This document shows positions 39,647 through 50,999 of a stretch of 64,000 nucleotides of DNA, in pieces. The position numbers were made by a program, and so were the translations under genes. The notes under the pieces were generated by a model. It did not search any database and was not told the origin of the DNA. It worked only from the letters and a program-made list of their open reading frames with translations. Within the stretch, counting starts at the first letter, position 1; each line of letters begins with the position of its first letter. The stretch spans positions 2,307,527 to 2,371,526 of the forward strand of contig OX457074.1 of the NCBI GenBank assembly GCA_949752795.1, written 5' to 3'. The DNA comes from Hyperoodon ampullatus (taxonomy: Eukaryota; Chordata; Mammalia; Artiodactyla; Ziphiidae).

Positions 39647-41717
39647 GATTTAGGAAGAGAAATTATCTAAGCTTCAGAGGGGGTGTGTAACTTGCCCAAG
39701 GTTACACAGTAAGTAGTAACCAAAGCAGTGCTTTCCTCACCACCCTGTGACCCCTGAGGTCCCTCCTCCTTGAGTTGCTGTCAGGGCAGGGGCACTGAGG
39801 GTTCAGTGGAGCCCTCCGAGAGGACAGCCTTTGGGTTTCTGTGCCAGGGCTGGAATCTATGGCTACATCTGGGAGCCACAGGATGTGCCAGGAAGGGCTG
39901 GGACGGGAGCTCTTGCTGGAGCTCAGGAAAGGAAGCAGGCAGGGCTTCAGGGAACAAAGAAAATAAAGTTATAATCAAATTATCAGGTTCTTGGCCATTC
40001 AGTCTCTCTCCCCAACTGCTTACCAGGGAAATATTCTCAGAAAATAGGAGATGGACAGCCAGGAAAGGGGCGTGGGAATGAGAAGGGAGCGGGAGAAGCT
40101 CACACATAGGGAAGCTAGTCTGTGCATTTCTGGGGATGTTTCAGTCTATTTTCGCATGTGTTTAAGTCCCTGAGCATTTCCTTCTTGGTTCATCCCTCTG
40201 TGTTGTGCTTCACTCTGTGAATACATAACCTGGGAGTGTACTTCTCTGTATATGTCCATGTACAACCACGGAAGGCTTCCTGTACACATGCTCACGTGTG
40301 TCTCGCCTGCATCTCTGCCCACTCCATGTATGCTGTTGTGTGTGTGCATGCACTTTGTTCTATGGCAATGTGTGTGCCCTTATGATGCCCCTGTGCCTGG
40401 GTCCTTGCATCTGCCTGTCTCTGTGCATTTGTCTGGGGCCTTTGTACTTTGAGGTTTGGGGTAGAAGAAACTTTAATTCCCCCCTTTTAACCAATCCGGG
40501 CTGGCCAGGAAAGGGGGGAGGGGAGGCATGAGGAGGCAGCCACTTTTCTCTCTAACTTTTTTTCACCTTGGAAGGGGAGAGACAGCAGTTGCCCAGGGAC
40601 TCGCTGATAGGATTTCTCCCTGGCTGTCCCAGGTCCAACAGCAATGCTACTCAGAGAAGGGGTGGGAGAAAGGGCTGGAGAGGGGAGACTAGGGCTGAAG
40701 GGTCCCTCCTCTCCACTCCTCCTTGGCATGGGAGAAGCCAGGAGACAGATGGGAGAGAAGGGAAGATATGAAAGAGGAATACTTTAGGGTCAGTGAATTT
40801 TTCTTTTCCACCCTTATTGTTAAAACGTTACTCATTTCTTGGAACAGGGGATCCCAGGTGAAGGGGGACCTTCGACCCTTGAAAACCAGGGTACTTTGGG
40901 AACAGGGTTCAGAGGAGTTTTTGCAGAGGCCTGAAGCCCATCCCCACACACTGGTCCCAGCCTCCTACCTTCCACCCCAGTCCCCTCTAGGCACCATACC
41001 CACCTCCACCTCCACCTCCTCCCAGGCCAAATGAGCCCTGGCAAGGAAAGAGTTATCCCAGGTGAATTAGGGGTGGGAAACACCTGCAAGATGCCCCTCT
41101 GAAGGAAGAGGCTTCAGTGGTCCCACGGACAGAAAGCTGGGAGGAGATTTGCCACCACTACAGTCGTAAGAGTTGAGGCTGGATGCCAGGCAGAGCTAGG
41201 ACGCTGATGATCAGATCAGGGGAGGAGAGAGAGTGGGTGCATCATCACCTCCTTGGAAGCAAGAAGTCAGTGTATGTCCTCTCTGGCCTTTCCCTGCTCT
41301 ACCCACATCCTTTACAAGTTCTGGGGAAGTCCTTGATCTCTAAGGACTCATCTACACAGGCCTCAGCTACCCGGATAACATTCCATTGACTCTGGATACA
41401 GTCCCAGAGGCAAGTTCAGGCATCCAAACTCAACTGAGGTTTGGAGCTGAGTAATCAGCTGCTAGGGCTATGCAGACATTTTGTTGGGGGAACAGCCAGC
41501 TCCGCACCCCACCTTGCAGGGCAGATGTGTGGTGGGGGAGGGGCGGTCTGTCACTCGGTCTTCCCAGCCCCCTCCCACCACCGCAAGCTCCCTCTTCCCA
41601 CCTGCAAGTAATTTGGCCAATGGGAGGGCAGTTCAGATGGCAGTGTGGAATCCCTCTAGATCTGTGTGTGCTTGGTGGGGAGGGGGCTAACTCCTTCCCC
41701 CCAGACCCAGTGTGCCC

Positions 41718-41825
41718 TTTTCCTCTTCACAGCAGCAAATTACTTGTAATTATCTCGCATTGAAAGCCTTCAGGAGCTGCTCCCAAAATTGCTTTAATTG
41801 AATTAATTGAATCTCATTTTGTTGG
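41718..41825. promoter_or_regulatory. Candidate intergenic enhancer: dense TAAT-core cluster
   Basis: AAATTAC, GTAATTATC and TTTAATTGAATTAATTG fall within about 80 bp in an otherwise GC-rich interval between the convergent genes. These are high-affinity cores for Q50 homeodomains, including DLX and MSX. The sequence is not a recognised repeat. Enhancer function is inferred. Confidence 0.5.
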
Positions 41826-42154
41826 GGGAGAGATGGGGGACATGTCTTAAAATAGCACGTGGGGAGAGGGCAGGACAGCTCCAAGTCAGCTTTCCTGTGG
41901 CTAAGACCCGTGCAGGTGAGAGAGTGGGCTCCAGGCTCAGCTGCTTCTAGATCCCGGCGCTTTTGCATTTAGGACCTTGCCTGTGTCCTGCTCTCAAAGG
42001 TGATGCCCGGGATGTGTGGAGTTCTCTAGTCTCCAGCCCCTTTTCTCCTCCTTGCCCTGGGGAGGCAGGTGGGCTGGAGGCAGGAGGTGAATGGATGGCC
42101 GTGGCAGTGTGAATTCAGCATCGCTGTGACCCCTCCTCTTCGATAATCATACAG

Positions 42155-42375
42155 CAGCTATAAACACCATTTATTAAGTGCTTGCTATGTTCCAGGTACC
42201 ACGTCAAGCATGTTACAAGCACCATCTCATTCCATCACCACAACCGCACTGGGAGGCAGGTCCTATTAGTGTTCCCATCTTAGGGGGGAGAAAAAGGAGG
42301 CGGAGAGAGAGGTTAAGCAACTTTCCAATAGTCACACAGCAGAGCAGGACTCTTTGGAGGCCAAAACCCCAGTTC
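42155..42375 (-). mobile_element. MIR SINE
   Basis: TATTAAGTGCTTGCTATGTT, then GGTTAAGCAACTTTCCAATA and GTCACACAGCAGAGCAGGAC. Confidence 0.75.
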
Positions 42376-42405
42376 TAAACCATTCAGTAGTGTCCCCCCT
42401 GCCTT

Positions 42406-42602
42406 TTTTTTGCGGTACGCGGGCCTCTCACTGTCGCGGCCTCTCCCGTTGCGGAGCACAGGCTCCGGACGCGCAGGCTCAGCAGCCATGGCTCACGGGC
42501 CTAGCCGCTCCGCGGCATGTGGGATCTTCCCGGACCGGGGCACGAACCTGTGTCCCCTGCATCGGCAGGCGGACTCTCAACCACTGCGCCACCAGGGAAG
42601 CA
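42406..42602 (-). mobile_element. CHR-2-type SINE
   Basis: Full-length copy flanked by a perfect 12-bp duplication CCCCCCTGCCTT (42394-42405, 42603-42614). It lies between two candidate enhancers in the intergenic interval. Confidence 0.93.
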
Positions 42603-42859
42603 CCCCCCTGCCTTATTGACCCAATTTTCCCAGAGAGGTGTCCTCACAGGAAGAAACCACAGCCTCCCTTTCTGCAGCTCCAGCGGTTTGTGGGAAGGGA
42701 ATGGGGTACCTCTTCCACTGGGGTTCATTTCCATCAGCAGTCAGGAGCCCAGGGAAACTGGACCAGCTCCCAAGTGGACAAGGATTCCTGTTTCCACTGA
42801 AAAGGGAGGATGGATGGGTGTAGGGAAGAGGGGGCACTGTCAGCTCAGCTGGCCACTGG

Positions 42860-42965
42860 TTGGAAGAGTAATTACACTCCTTCTGCTACTTGAGTTTACA
42901 ATCTGGGCTGTTGTTTTAACGATGCGACTCTTGTCCAATTAATCTCACCTTTGGAGGCTTTCCGA
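42860..42965. promoter_or_regulatory. Candidate intergenic enhancer with homeodomain cores
   Basis: GTAATTACAC and CCAATTAATCTC lie about 65 bp apart, beside CACCTTTGGAGG (TCF/LEF-like), in non-repetitive sequence just beyond a young SINE. Function is inferred from motif density. Confidence 0.45.
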
Positions 42966-43625
42966 GATGGAGCGGTAGATCTTATCTCAGGTCTGTGGAA
43001 AGAAGAGTGTGCAACCTGCCGTGGGAGGGAACAGCCGCCTTGAGGACCTGTGGCCTCAGAGAAGACCCAGAGGAGGAATCTGGGGCTGGGGCTACCAAGA
43101 GAGCCGGTGGAGCTGGGGTGTGTGGCGAGGGGCAGGAGAAGGCATCGGTGGGGAGGAAGAGGAAGGCGTTTCTCTTCCTGGCATCCTCATTCCTCACCGC
43201 TCCTAGAGCTTGGCTTTGACCCACCCTGTGCCATTTGCCACCCTCAGGAGACCCCTCCATGTACATTTTGGGGAATGGGGGTGGCCGCTGACACGTAACA
43301 GGGCCTAGGAGGGGCTGATTGCAGCCCTTTTGAGGTGGGGGGCTCCCACTGACTCTCATAACCCCTCTCCCCTACATAAGACTCCAATTTGGGCTTCTCT
43401 GTGGCCAGCCTGGGTTGGTGCGAAGTGCCTGGGTGGGCTTTCCAGTTTGCCTGGGAACAGGTTTAGGTAGTAAGAAGGAAGCTTGACTTGGGAGCTTCTA
43501 GTCTGGAACTGGAGGCCCCTCCCCCAAGGCCTCAGGCCAGGCTGGGCTGGATTCCCTGAATTATTTGCAGCCCCTGTCCTCTGTCCCCCTGCTGCTGGGT
43601 GCCAGGTGCACGCATGCGTACATGG

Positions 43626-43653
43626 GTGTGTGTGTGTGTGTGTGTGTGTGTGT
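43626..43653. repeat. (GT)n microsatellite
   Basis: About 14 GT units. 43660-44800 shows only an L2-like scrap near 43745-43810. Confidence 0.95.
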
Positions 43654-44799
43654 TGACTATGCCCTCACTGCCCTCTGTACTTCCCTTAGCCTGGCACTTC
43701 ACACAAGTGGCTGGTCATTGTCTGGCCTCTGTTAGCCCACAGGGTCTGCCTAGGTCACTTTGGCATCTCCAGTATCTAACACAGAGCAGCAGCTCTACAC
43801 ATGTTCGTTGGATGGAGAAGTCCGGTTCCTTCTGGGGTTTCCCTTCTCCTCTCCCTCCTGCTCCCCCTTCCACTAGGTGAGTTGGGGCCTCTCCACCCCA
43901 AGGAGCTCACTTCTCCCAGGGGAGGACTGGACTGGGTCAGTAGGTGTGGCCTCTCCCAAGGTGAGCAGGGGCTCTCCCTGGGCTGAAGGTGGGCACAGGG
44001 GGCTGTGAAGTGCCTGGCTCCCTCCAGAACTGGGCCAGGAGAGAATGTGCTGTGAGGATCACTCAGACGTTGATCATTCCCTGTATTAGCATCTTCTGGT
44101 TTCACACTGGAGTGTCTGAAAGTATGGATATTACTAGAACATTCCAGAGCTAGAACCGGTAAGCCAGTTAGTGGTAGAAGAGGATCCAGTGCCTCTAGTT
44201 CAGTGCTGGAAGAGTCAGATGGGAGAGAAGAGAAAGCTGAGCAAATAACCCCTCGGCTCCAGAAGTCATGACATGAACATACCTCACAGCCAAGGCCCAG
44301 GTTTCTGTACAAACTTGAATCTCTGGATGCTCATGTTATGGGGGATGGTAAGAGCTTGGGGGGCTGCTAGTCAGATTGGTTATAAATATGAGCAGTTCTA
44401 TTCAACAGAGACAGCTGTGAGGAGCTAAATTGCTGGGCTCACCCCACCTATGTGGGGGCATCTCTACCTACACTTGTCCCCATTCTCCCCAAACCCTGCT
44501 GGGTTCCAGAGAGTATGTGCATGTGGATTTCTTTAGGCATTAGGGATAGGAATCAGACTCTTAATAAATACTCATTGAACTAGATGGATAATTGGATCCA
44601 TTATCTACTCATAGTGGGTAGACATGGGGAAAAGGGGCTTTTTTAGGAAGAGGGAAAAATTACCCATAGGTGCACAAAACTCAACTCCATCCCATCTACA
44701 TCATAGGATGGTGAGTAGGTGTATCAGTTATGGGGGGGAAAAATCAGGAAAAATCAGTGGGTGGGTCTCGATGGTGGTCAACTTGAAGACTCTGGACGT

Positions 44800-45233
44800 C
44801 CACTTCACTTCTGCTTTTATTCACCAGTGGGTTGGGCAGGGCCCAAGGCACACAAAGAGAAAAAACACTCAGTGTTTGTTGCTGGTTGAACCCCAGGCTG
44901 TGGTGGGACTGCAGTCCTTTCAAGAAGGAGTGGCGAGACTAGGGGTCCTGGGAAGTCTGAACTCCAGCCAACGAGTCTCTCTCCAGAGCCTCTGACCAGC
45001 TGGAGGAAGGTGTCCAGTCCTTGGTGGTGGGGGCGGGCAACGGCCAAGGCTGTTTGGGTTATGAGGCAAGGAGGAAAGGACCCCAGCCCATCCTTCTTCT
45101 CCTCTAGCTCCTCATCCTCCTGAGAAAACCCATCTGGATCTGGCTTCCTCCTGGCCCAGAAGGGGTGCAGGTGGGCTGGGTCCCGCCTGGGCGCTGTAGG
45201 AGGGCTGGGAGCCTGACCTGCTCTTCCCCAGAT
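44800..45233 (-). other. DLX4: DLX4 3' UTR with poly(A) signal at 44816-44821
   Basis: After the stop, the first clear AATAAA on the - strand is the complement of TTTATT at 44816-44821, giving a 3' UTR of roughly 430 bp. No transposon is seen in it. The end is inferred. Confidence 0.55.
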
Positions 45234-45476
45234 TCACATCATCTGAGGTGGAGCCAGGACATCAGGGGAGTGATGCTGATACCAGGCTCCAAAGCTGTTG
45301 CCATAGCCACTGGTGGGCAGGGCCCCTGCCTTGGGTAGATCCCAGGGGGATGGAAGGGGTGGGGAACAGGGAGACAGGGAGGGGGACCTCCCAGGGAAGT
45401 CCCCTTCCTGTCCCCCAGAGTTCTGCTTCAGGAGCTTCTTGTACTTGGAACGTTTGTTCTGAAACCAGATCTTTAC
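45234..45476 (-). CDS. DLX4: DLX4 coding exon 3 (recognition helix and C-terminus)
   Basis: 81 codons including the stop. It begins GTAAAGATCTGGTTTCAGAA ([10 protein letters not shown]) after a CCCCATAG acceptor. The conserved [13 protein letters not shown] block lies near the end, and the TGA is the complement of 45234-45236. Confidence 0.96.
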   Translation of the reverse strand, partial: VKIWFQNKRSKYKKLLKQNSGGQEGDFPGRSPSLSPCSPPLPSPWDLPKAGALPTSGYGNSFGAWYQHHSPDVLAPPQMM

Positions 45477-48400
45477 CTATGGGGAGAAAAGGGGAAAGAA
45501 TGGAAGGTCAGGAGGAGTGTGCCTGTGGAAGGGAGTGACCAAGGGAAAGGGACCCAGCGGGAGGGAGCCGTCCTGGGAGAAGAGCGGAAGTTGGGAACAT
45601 TTGCTCCAGCCCTCCATAAGCCCCTGAAGGCCCGGAGTTCCTGCATCTGAGTTAGAATACAGTTCTCCCAGTGTGGGTACCCTCCTCTACCCCCTGAATC
45701 ACCCCCCTACCTCCCCCGCACCCCCCACACCTTTTAACACATTCCCCCAATTTACTGGGGGCCAGCTAGAACTGTGAAAGCAGGGCTTGGGGACTCATCA
45801 GTCATTCACACCCGAGGGTGAGTTCCCAGAGAACACACTTGGGGAGGGTGAGCATGCAGGAAGGATGGGACTGGCCCCACCTGCGTCTGGGTGAGGCCAA
45901 GCTGCGCGGCCAGCTGGGCCCTCTCGGGCAGAGCCAGGTACTGCGTGTGCTGGAAACGCTGGTTCAGGTGCTGCAGCTGCAGACTCGAATAGATGGTCCT
46001 CGGCTTCCGGAGCTTCTTGGTCGAGGCCTGCGGGAGCCGCTCCGAGGGCTCCGGGGACAGCGGCGGCTTCTCCGAGTCTGGGGGGCGGCCCGAGACGGTG
46101 TGTGCACGCATAGAGGGGCTGACGCGCCGTCTCACGGCTCATCTGCATCTCGTTTGCATTCCGGCCACGGATTAGCAAACACTCGTGCTTGGGGCTCGGC
46201 CCTTCTCTACCTTCCGCTCCACCCTCCTTTCAAACCCCACACGTCCACCGTGTGCCACGTGGGACTAGCCGCAGTTCCTGCCCTCAGGGAGCTCCCACTC
46301 TTAACGGTCCTGTGACCCTAAGGGGGACAGCGTCATGGGCCGGAACGAGGGTCGGGGCGGCGCCCAGCGGCGGGATGACAGAGTTCAGCCGCGTGCGGTG
46401 GCGCCAGCTTGGGGCGGGGCGGGGAAGAAGGGCTGGGTCGAGGGCTGGGCTGAGGCCAGGAGAGCACGGGGGAAGGGCGTTCCGGGCGGGGGGGGGACTC
46501 AAAAGCATTGTTCGGAGACCCGAGACAGTGTCTGCGTGGCAGCCTCCCCGCGGCCGGAAGAGGGGTGGTCAGAGGGGCCCGGCAGAGTGGGCCTTGAACG
46601 CCAGGATGAGCGCCCCTCCCAGCTTCAGAGTATGGAAAGTGCCCCAGGGTTTGCCATCACCTCCCCTACTGTAGGGGCCTCCCTCTCCTGAGGCACATCC
46701 TCCAGAAGAGTGACCATCTCTTCCCTCCGCCAAGGCTGGCTGGCTAGAGTAGTGGCTTTCAGGGGCCCTAGAAGCCTGGTGGTGCAAGGCAGCCCCCTCC
46801 CCGCCCGGCCGCACCCACGGAGGGGTTCCCGGCTAGCACGGAAGGTGACCGGGGTTCGGAGAGAGCGCAGCGCCGGCAGCGCGGGCCCTCTGGGTCGCTG
46901 CTGGATCGCGCTTGCGGTGCCGCCGCGGGAGATCTGGCCACCTCCTGCCTCCCGGCCCAGCCTCTCGAGGAATCTCGGTCCGGGAACAGCTCGGCCCCGG
47001 GATGGGGGTGGGCGAGGGGTTCCCCTCTTCCGATCCGGGCGGCCCCAACTCCGCCACTCTACGGGGACATTGGGACCATTCGTGTAGAGCGCAGTGTTGG
47101 GGAGCACGGAGCGGCCGAAACGCCCACGGGCTTAGGGTTCGTTGCATTCCTCGCAGGGCTGCCGGCCGACCTCAGTCGACAGAGCGCGGTGCCTGGGTGC
47201 CCAGACGCAGCGGGGGTCCGACCGCGTCCCCCACCCCCGCCCCCACCCCCTTCCTCCGGTCGGGCTCACCCCGCACTTCAGGTTCCACGCCCTCGACCCG
47301 CCGCGGTGACCCTGTGCCTTCACCTCCCCCGCATCCCTCACCCGTGGCCTCAGGCGCTGCGGGCTTCTCAGATCCACCCCCCTCGACCCCCGCCTCAGCC
47401 AATTCCCAGAAAAACCGTTGGGTTTCCGCTCCCGCCCGCGCCTGTCGGGCCTCCCCTGCTTAGACCCGGCTGCTCGCCGCCCCGGCGACCACTCGTGCCT
47501 CTCTGGCTGCGTGAGACAATTCGGACCGCGAGGCAGAGCGAGCGGGGAGCCTACCCCAGCTGCTAAACCCTCAAAGCCCTCCGCGCCCTGACTCTGCCAG
47601 CAGACCACCCGCCCCCCAACCTTCCCAGTGCCTTTCCCGACAGCTGCTTTCTCCACGCCAGTTGCAGAAGTCACGACTGGATCTGCCCAGGTCTTGATTC
47701 AGGAGCCCAAGGGCCTCCCTTGAACCATAGCGGCACCTGCCTGCTCATCGGGGTGGTGGCACGCAGCTCACTTGGAGCCAAACCTCTCCCTGAGGCTGGG
47801 GTGGACAAGAGTGGCAGCAAAAGGAAGACCCCCAAGCCCTCTCTCACACCCCAATCATTTAATCTAGAGTGAGCCCAATCCCCCAGTTTCAGTAGGTAAA
47901 TGCTATAATCTAATCTAAGGACATGTGTGGTTTTCGTTGGATCCGGGGAAACTTTGTAAAGAACAGGAACCCTCCACTCTCTTGTCCTTAAACCAAGAAA
48001 AGGGAAGGCAAGAGTGTAGAAGACAGGATTGAAAATACCAACCCCAATTCCAAGAATTCTCTTAAGGACAAAGTTATCTTATCCCCACCCCACTAAACAG
48101 ACACACACGCACACACAAATGTACCACATTAGCATATACTGAAGAGGCCAAGGGATTCGTTTTTTAGAAACTAGATCATTTGTAGAAACACCCCCCCCAA
48201 CTGCTCCTCTTCCAACCACAGACCCAGAAGCAGGAAAGAGGCAGCCCCAGTTCTAGCACAGAAGGCAGTTAACTTTGGGGGGCTTTGAGGAAGTTCCCTA
48301 AAATCCTCTTTTCTGGCTTCATGCAGTGAAAGCCAATTTGCAAGGGCCAAGCCTGGAAAACAGTCTGTGTCCTTGACCCATGCACACCCTTTCTTTGGAC

Positions 48401-49790
48401 CTCAGTTTGCCCATCTGTACATTAAGAAGCTCCTACATCTCTAGGGTCACTTCTGGCTCTGATGTTTATGAGCTCATGTGTCTCAGCAGAGCAACAAGGG
48501 AAGGGAGGGAGACATCTTGGTCCTGGCTGAGTCCAGCTAAGTCACCCAGTGGATGTGCATCCTTAGAGGAAACTGTGCCAAGGACAATTGTGGGGGTAAT
48601 TAGGTGGGGACAGGGAGTGCAGGGGAACTGAGCTCTAAACCCAAGCCACTACAGATGGATGGATGTACTGTGTTGCATGGGTACAGCCTGTGCAAGGCCC
48701 AGGACCAGGAAGACAGGCCAGCTCCCTGGCTTCTTTGAGGCCTTCCAGTGAGCACTTTCTTAGGAGCTCAAAGTTGCTCCAGGCAATGTAACTGGGGCCT
48801 GACCTACCCCAAAGGCAAGGGGTGGAGATAACAGGAATGGCCAGTTCCTTTGGCTGGAAGGCTGAGATCTACTACGAGAGACTGCCTGACACACCTGTGG
48901 CTACATTCTTAGAATGACGGGTAGTAGGATTTAGCCCCAGATTCTACCAGGTCAGCTTTTGGTCTCGGTCTGGCACATTCGGGCGCCAACTGGGGAGAGG
49001 GGGAGGGGCCCCGAATAACCCCCCACTTCTACTGCCCTCCAGCTGGGACTTGATTTCTACTTATCAGGCTGTGGCTTGAGCACTGCTTTCTGAGACAAGA
49101 ACGCGGAGAGGGGCGACATGGAGGAGAGCAGGAGTGCATGATGGAGAGAATCCTAGGGAAGGGGCTAGGCACCTACACCCACATCTGGATTGTTTCAGTT
49201 TTCCGTTATAAGTAGGTACACAACCCCGCTGCTCCAAGGGGGTGGGGTAGGGAGCCCTGCCACCCGCCTTCACACGACTGCAAATCGAAACCAGGTCGGT
49301 CTTGAAAGGAGACCTAGATCAACTCGCCCCCGCCCCTCCCCCCTGTCTCCCGCCCCATCCCTTCGCCCTCCCCCCATCCCTTCGCCCTCCCCCCAACCCC
49401 AGATCCCGTGGAATCTGAGTAAGGTCTGAATCCCGCCAGCTGCGCCCAACCAGGCGAGGGCGAAGTTCAGGGGCTCACTGGAGCAGGACCCCGGAGGTGG
49501 GAAGAGCCGCTGCGGCCGTACTTACCTGGCTCCCGCTCTCGATGAGACTGCTGAGACGGCGCCGTGGGTAGCTGGCAGGGCAGGTAGGAGTCTCCGGGGG
49601 TCGCCGGCCCAGTGTAGGGATAGGGCAGGACGTGGCCATACGGCCCAGAATAGGGCAAATCGGAGGCGGCTGCGGTTGTGGGGGACAGGCCAAGCTGGTA
49701 GGCAGCCACTACCGATGGGACGGGGGCGATGTCCGGGAAGACGGCTTTGGAGGCGTCCGGGCCAGGGAGGGGGCAGGGCAAAGAGGTCAT
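45234..49790 (-). CDS. DLX4: DLX4 homeodomain transcription factor (3 exons)
   Basis: Distal-less homeobox 4 (formerly Dlx7), a nuclear homeodomain factor. Coding exons on the - strand are 49790-49526, 46077-45881 and 45476-45234, joining to 234 codons plus TGA. The start [20 protein letters not shown] matches the family. The homeodomain spans about residues 111-170, with Y at position 8, WFQN at 48-51 and the DLX4-typical [12 protein letters not shown]. The protein ends VLAPPQMM. Splice junctions are CCAG|GTAAGT, CCCCAG|ACTCGG, CGCAG|GTGGGG and CCATAG|GTAAAG, with matching phases. It is about six residues shorter than my memory of human DLX4 (240 aa). The difference is at the end of exon 1, where QQSHREREP replaces a longer segment. 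The homeodomain is well conserved while the flanks diverge, as usual for this paralogue. Confidence 0.97.
45881..46077 (-). CDS. DLX4: DLX4 coding exon 2 (homeodomain, first part)
   Basis: It begins ACTCGGAGAAG after a CCGCCCCCCAG acceptor, giving DSEKP. It ends TQTQ at a codon boundary with donor GTGGGG. The length of 197 bp restores the frame (265+197=462). The open frame runs upstream into intron 1 to an in-frame ATG at 46111-46109. Confidence 0.96.
46109..46135 (-). other. DLX4: Possible alternative DLX4 start in extended exon 2
   Basis: An in-frame ATG at 46111-46109 opens [11 protein letters not shown] directly into DSEKPP of exon 2, with no intervening stop, predicting a 157-aa form with the whole homeodomain. 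The human BP1-type isoform, as I recall it, also has a short distinct N-terminus ending PP before DSEKP. Confidence 0.35.
46300..47650. other. CpG-rich block within DLX4 intron 1
   Basis: GC-rich, CpG-dense sequence begins about 220 bp upstream (in gene direction) of exon 2 and is separate from the island at exon 1. No recognised protein is encoded; long open frames here reflect base composition. It may be an internal promoter or regulatory block. Confidence 0.6.
47700..49440. other. DLX4 intron 1, unannotated part
   Basis: No recognisable gene or young transposon. It contains a duplicated 20-bp C-rich unit near 49355-49396 and a GGTAATTAGG core near 48594. Confidence 0.5.
49526..49790 (-). 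CDS. DLX4: DLX4 coding exon 1
   Basis: Encodes residues 1-88 plus one base (265 bp). It includes the proline/tyrosine-rich activation region with [10 protein letters not shown]. The ATG at 49790-49788 has G at -3. The donor is a strong GTAAGT. Confidence 0.95.
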
Positions 49791-50059
49791 TGCGGCCGGG
49801 GCCGGGGCCGGGGCCGAAGGGCCTAGGCCATGGCCCCGCACGGAGTCCGCTCCCTCCGCCAACTCTCTCTTTTCGGAGCCTCGGGCGTTGGAGCCCCCAG
49901 TCAGCCTCCCCCACACTTATCCCGGGGAAAGTGTCTCTCTGCGCCTCATCCAGCGGAGAGCGCGCGCCTGGGAAAGGGGTTCCGGGGGGTGCCCCCCATG
50001 GCTTTTCCCCTCCCCCCTAAATCCATGCCCCCCCGCCCCCCCGGCTCCCTTCTGGCTTC

Positions 50060-50115
50060 GGTTCCCGGGACCCGACGGGGTCCCCGCCCACTTAAACGCC
50101 GCGGATTGGCTACCA
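50060..50115 (-). promoter_or_regulatory. DLX4: DLX4 promoter: CCAAT box, GC box and A/T-rich element
   Basis: Read on the - strand, a CCAAT box (complement of ATTGG at 50105-50109) is followed by GTTTAAGTGGGCGGGGA. That is a weak TATA-like TTTAAG at 50091-50096 and an Sp1-type GGGCGGGG near 50082-50089. This predicts a start near 50060 and a 5' UTR of about 270 bp. The exact TSS is inferred. Confidence 0.6.
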
Positions 50116-50999
50116 CACGCGGTGACCTCATGGAGGCCTGCAGCCCGGGCCCGCCCCTCCGGGGCAGCCCTGGGTAGGGAAATTCAGAACCGGGAGATGG
50201 GAGGAGAGCGGTGCGCACGGCCCAGGCCCAGCCATCTCGGGATCAGCTCCGAGAGGGATGCCGGGGTTGCAGGGCGTTTGGGGCAGTCCGATCATAACCG
50301 CAGAAACGCAAGGAAGTTGACAGGGCCGCGATGCCTTGGCGGAGGCGCTGCGGCTGCGGGGGCGCTAGGAACCTGCGGTCGCGCTCTCCGACTCTGGGGG
50401 ATCTGCGCGGCGGTTGTGATCCCGCCGCCACGGACCTGCAGAGGAGTCGAGACCAGCCAGCCAGCCCCGCAGCTTATTCAGCGCGTCGGAATGCGTCGCT
50501 GCCGAGCGCTGGCAGTTTGTTGGTAAACAGACGCCGGGTCGGAGGCGGTACCGCCCGGCGCCCAGCCGGCCTGCACGCGCGCGGCGCTCACACCCCCGCG
50601 GGGCGCCCTTGGCTTGACCGCCGCGACCGCGCCTCACCGCCCCTGTTCTCGCTTCCGCTTCCGGCAGGGGCCAGGGTTTGGTTGCGACACCGCAGCTCCG
50701 CAGGCCCCCGAGGCCGAAGGAGGGGTCCGCCGTCTGGGCTTCTGCCAGTGCGGCGCCCCGCCTTTCCTGGCGCCGCTTGAGGCTGAAGCCTCGCACGAAG
50801 CCGGACAAAATCCGAAAGTGGGAGGCAAGTCCAGTTTGATGGCTCCTCGGAGGGCGTAGGAAATACGGCAAGCCGGGCTCCGTGGCCAAATCTTCCAGTC
50901 TGTGTGCAGGGCTTTTCCTCTAAGATTTTGGTGGGTGGGTGTCTCTGTGGCCACAGATACACAACTACACAGAGACTCCATTCAAATACAACAGATACA

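Larger units (their letters stand above)
49500..50870. other. CpG island at the DLX4 promoter and exon 1
   Basis: Dense CpG and high GC run from exon 1 through the predicted promoter and about 800 bp further upstream. The end is gradual near 50870, where sequence becomes AT-richer and unannotated. Confidence 0.75.

Noticed and set aside
46625..47674. Long - strand open frames in DLX4 intron 1 (160 and 180 codons)
   Set aside because: Located in a CpG-rich intron block; compositionally biased, with no splice-compatible link to DLX4 exons.
49729..50526. 265-codon open frame on the + strand
   Set aside because: Antisense to DLX4 exon 1 and promoter, low-complexity and CpG-driven, no homology recognised.
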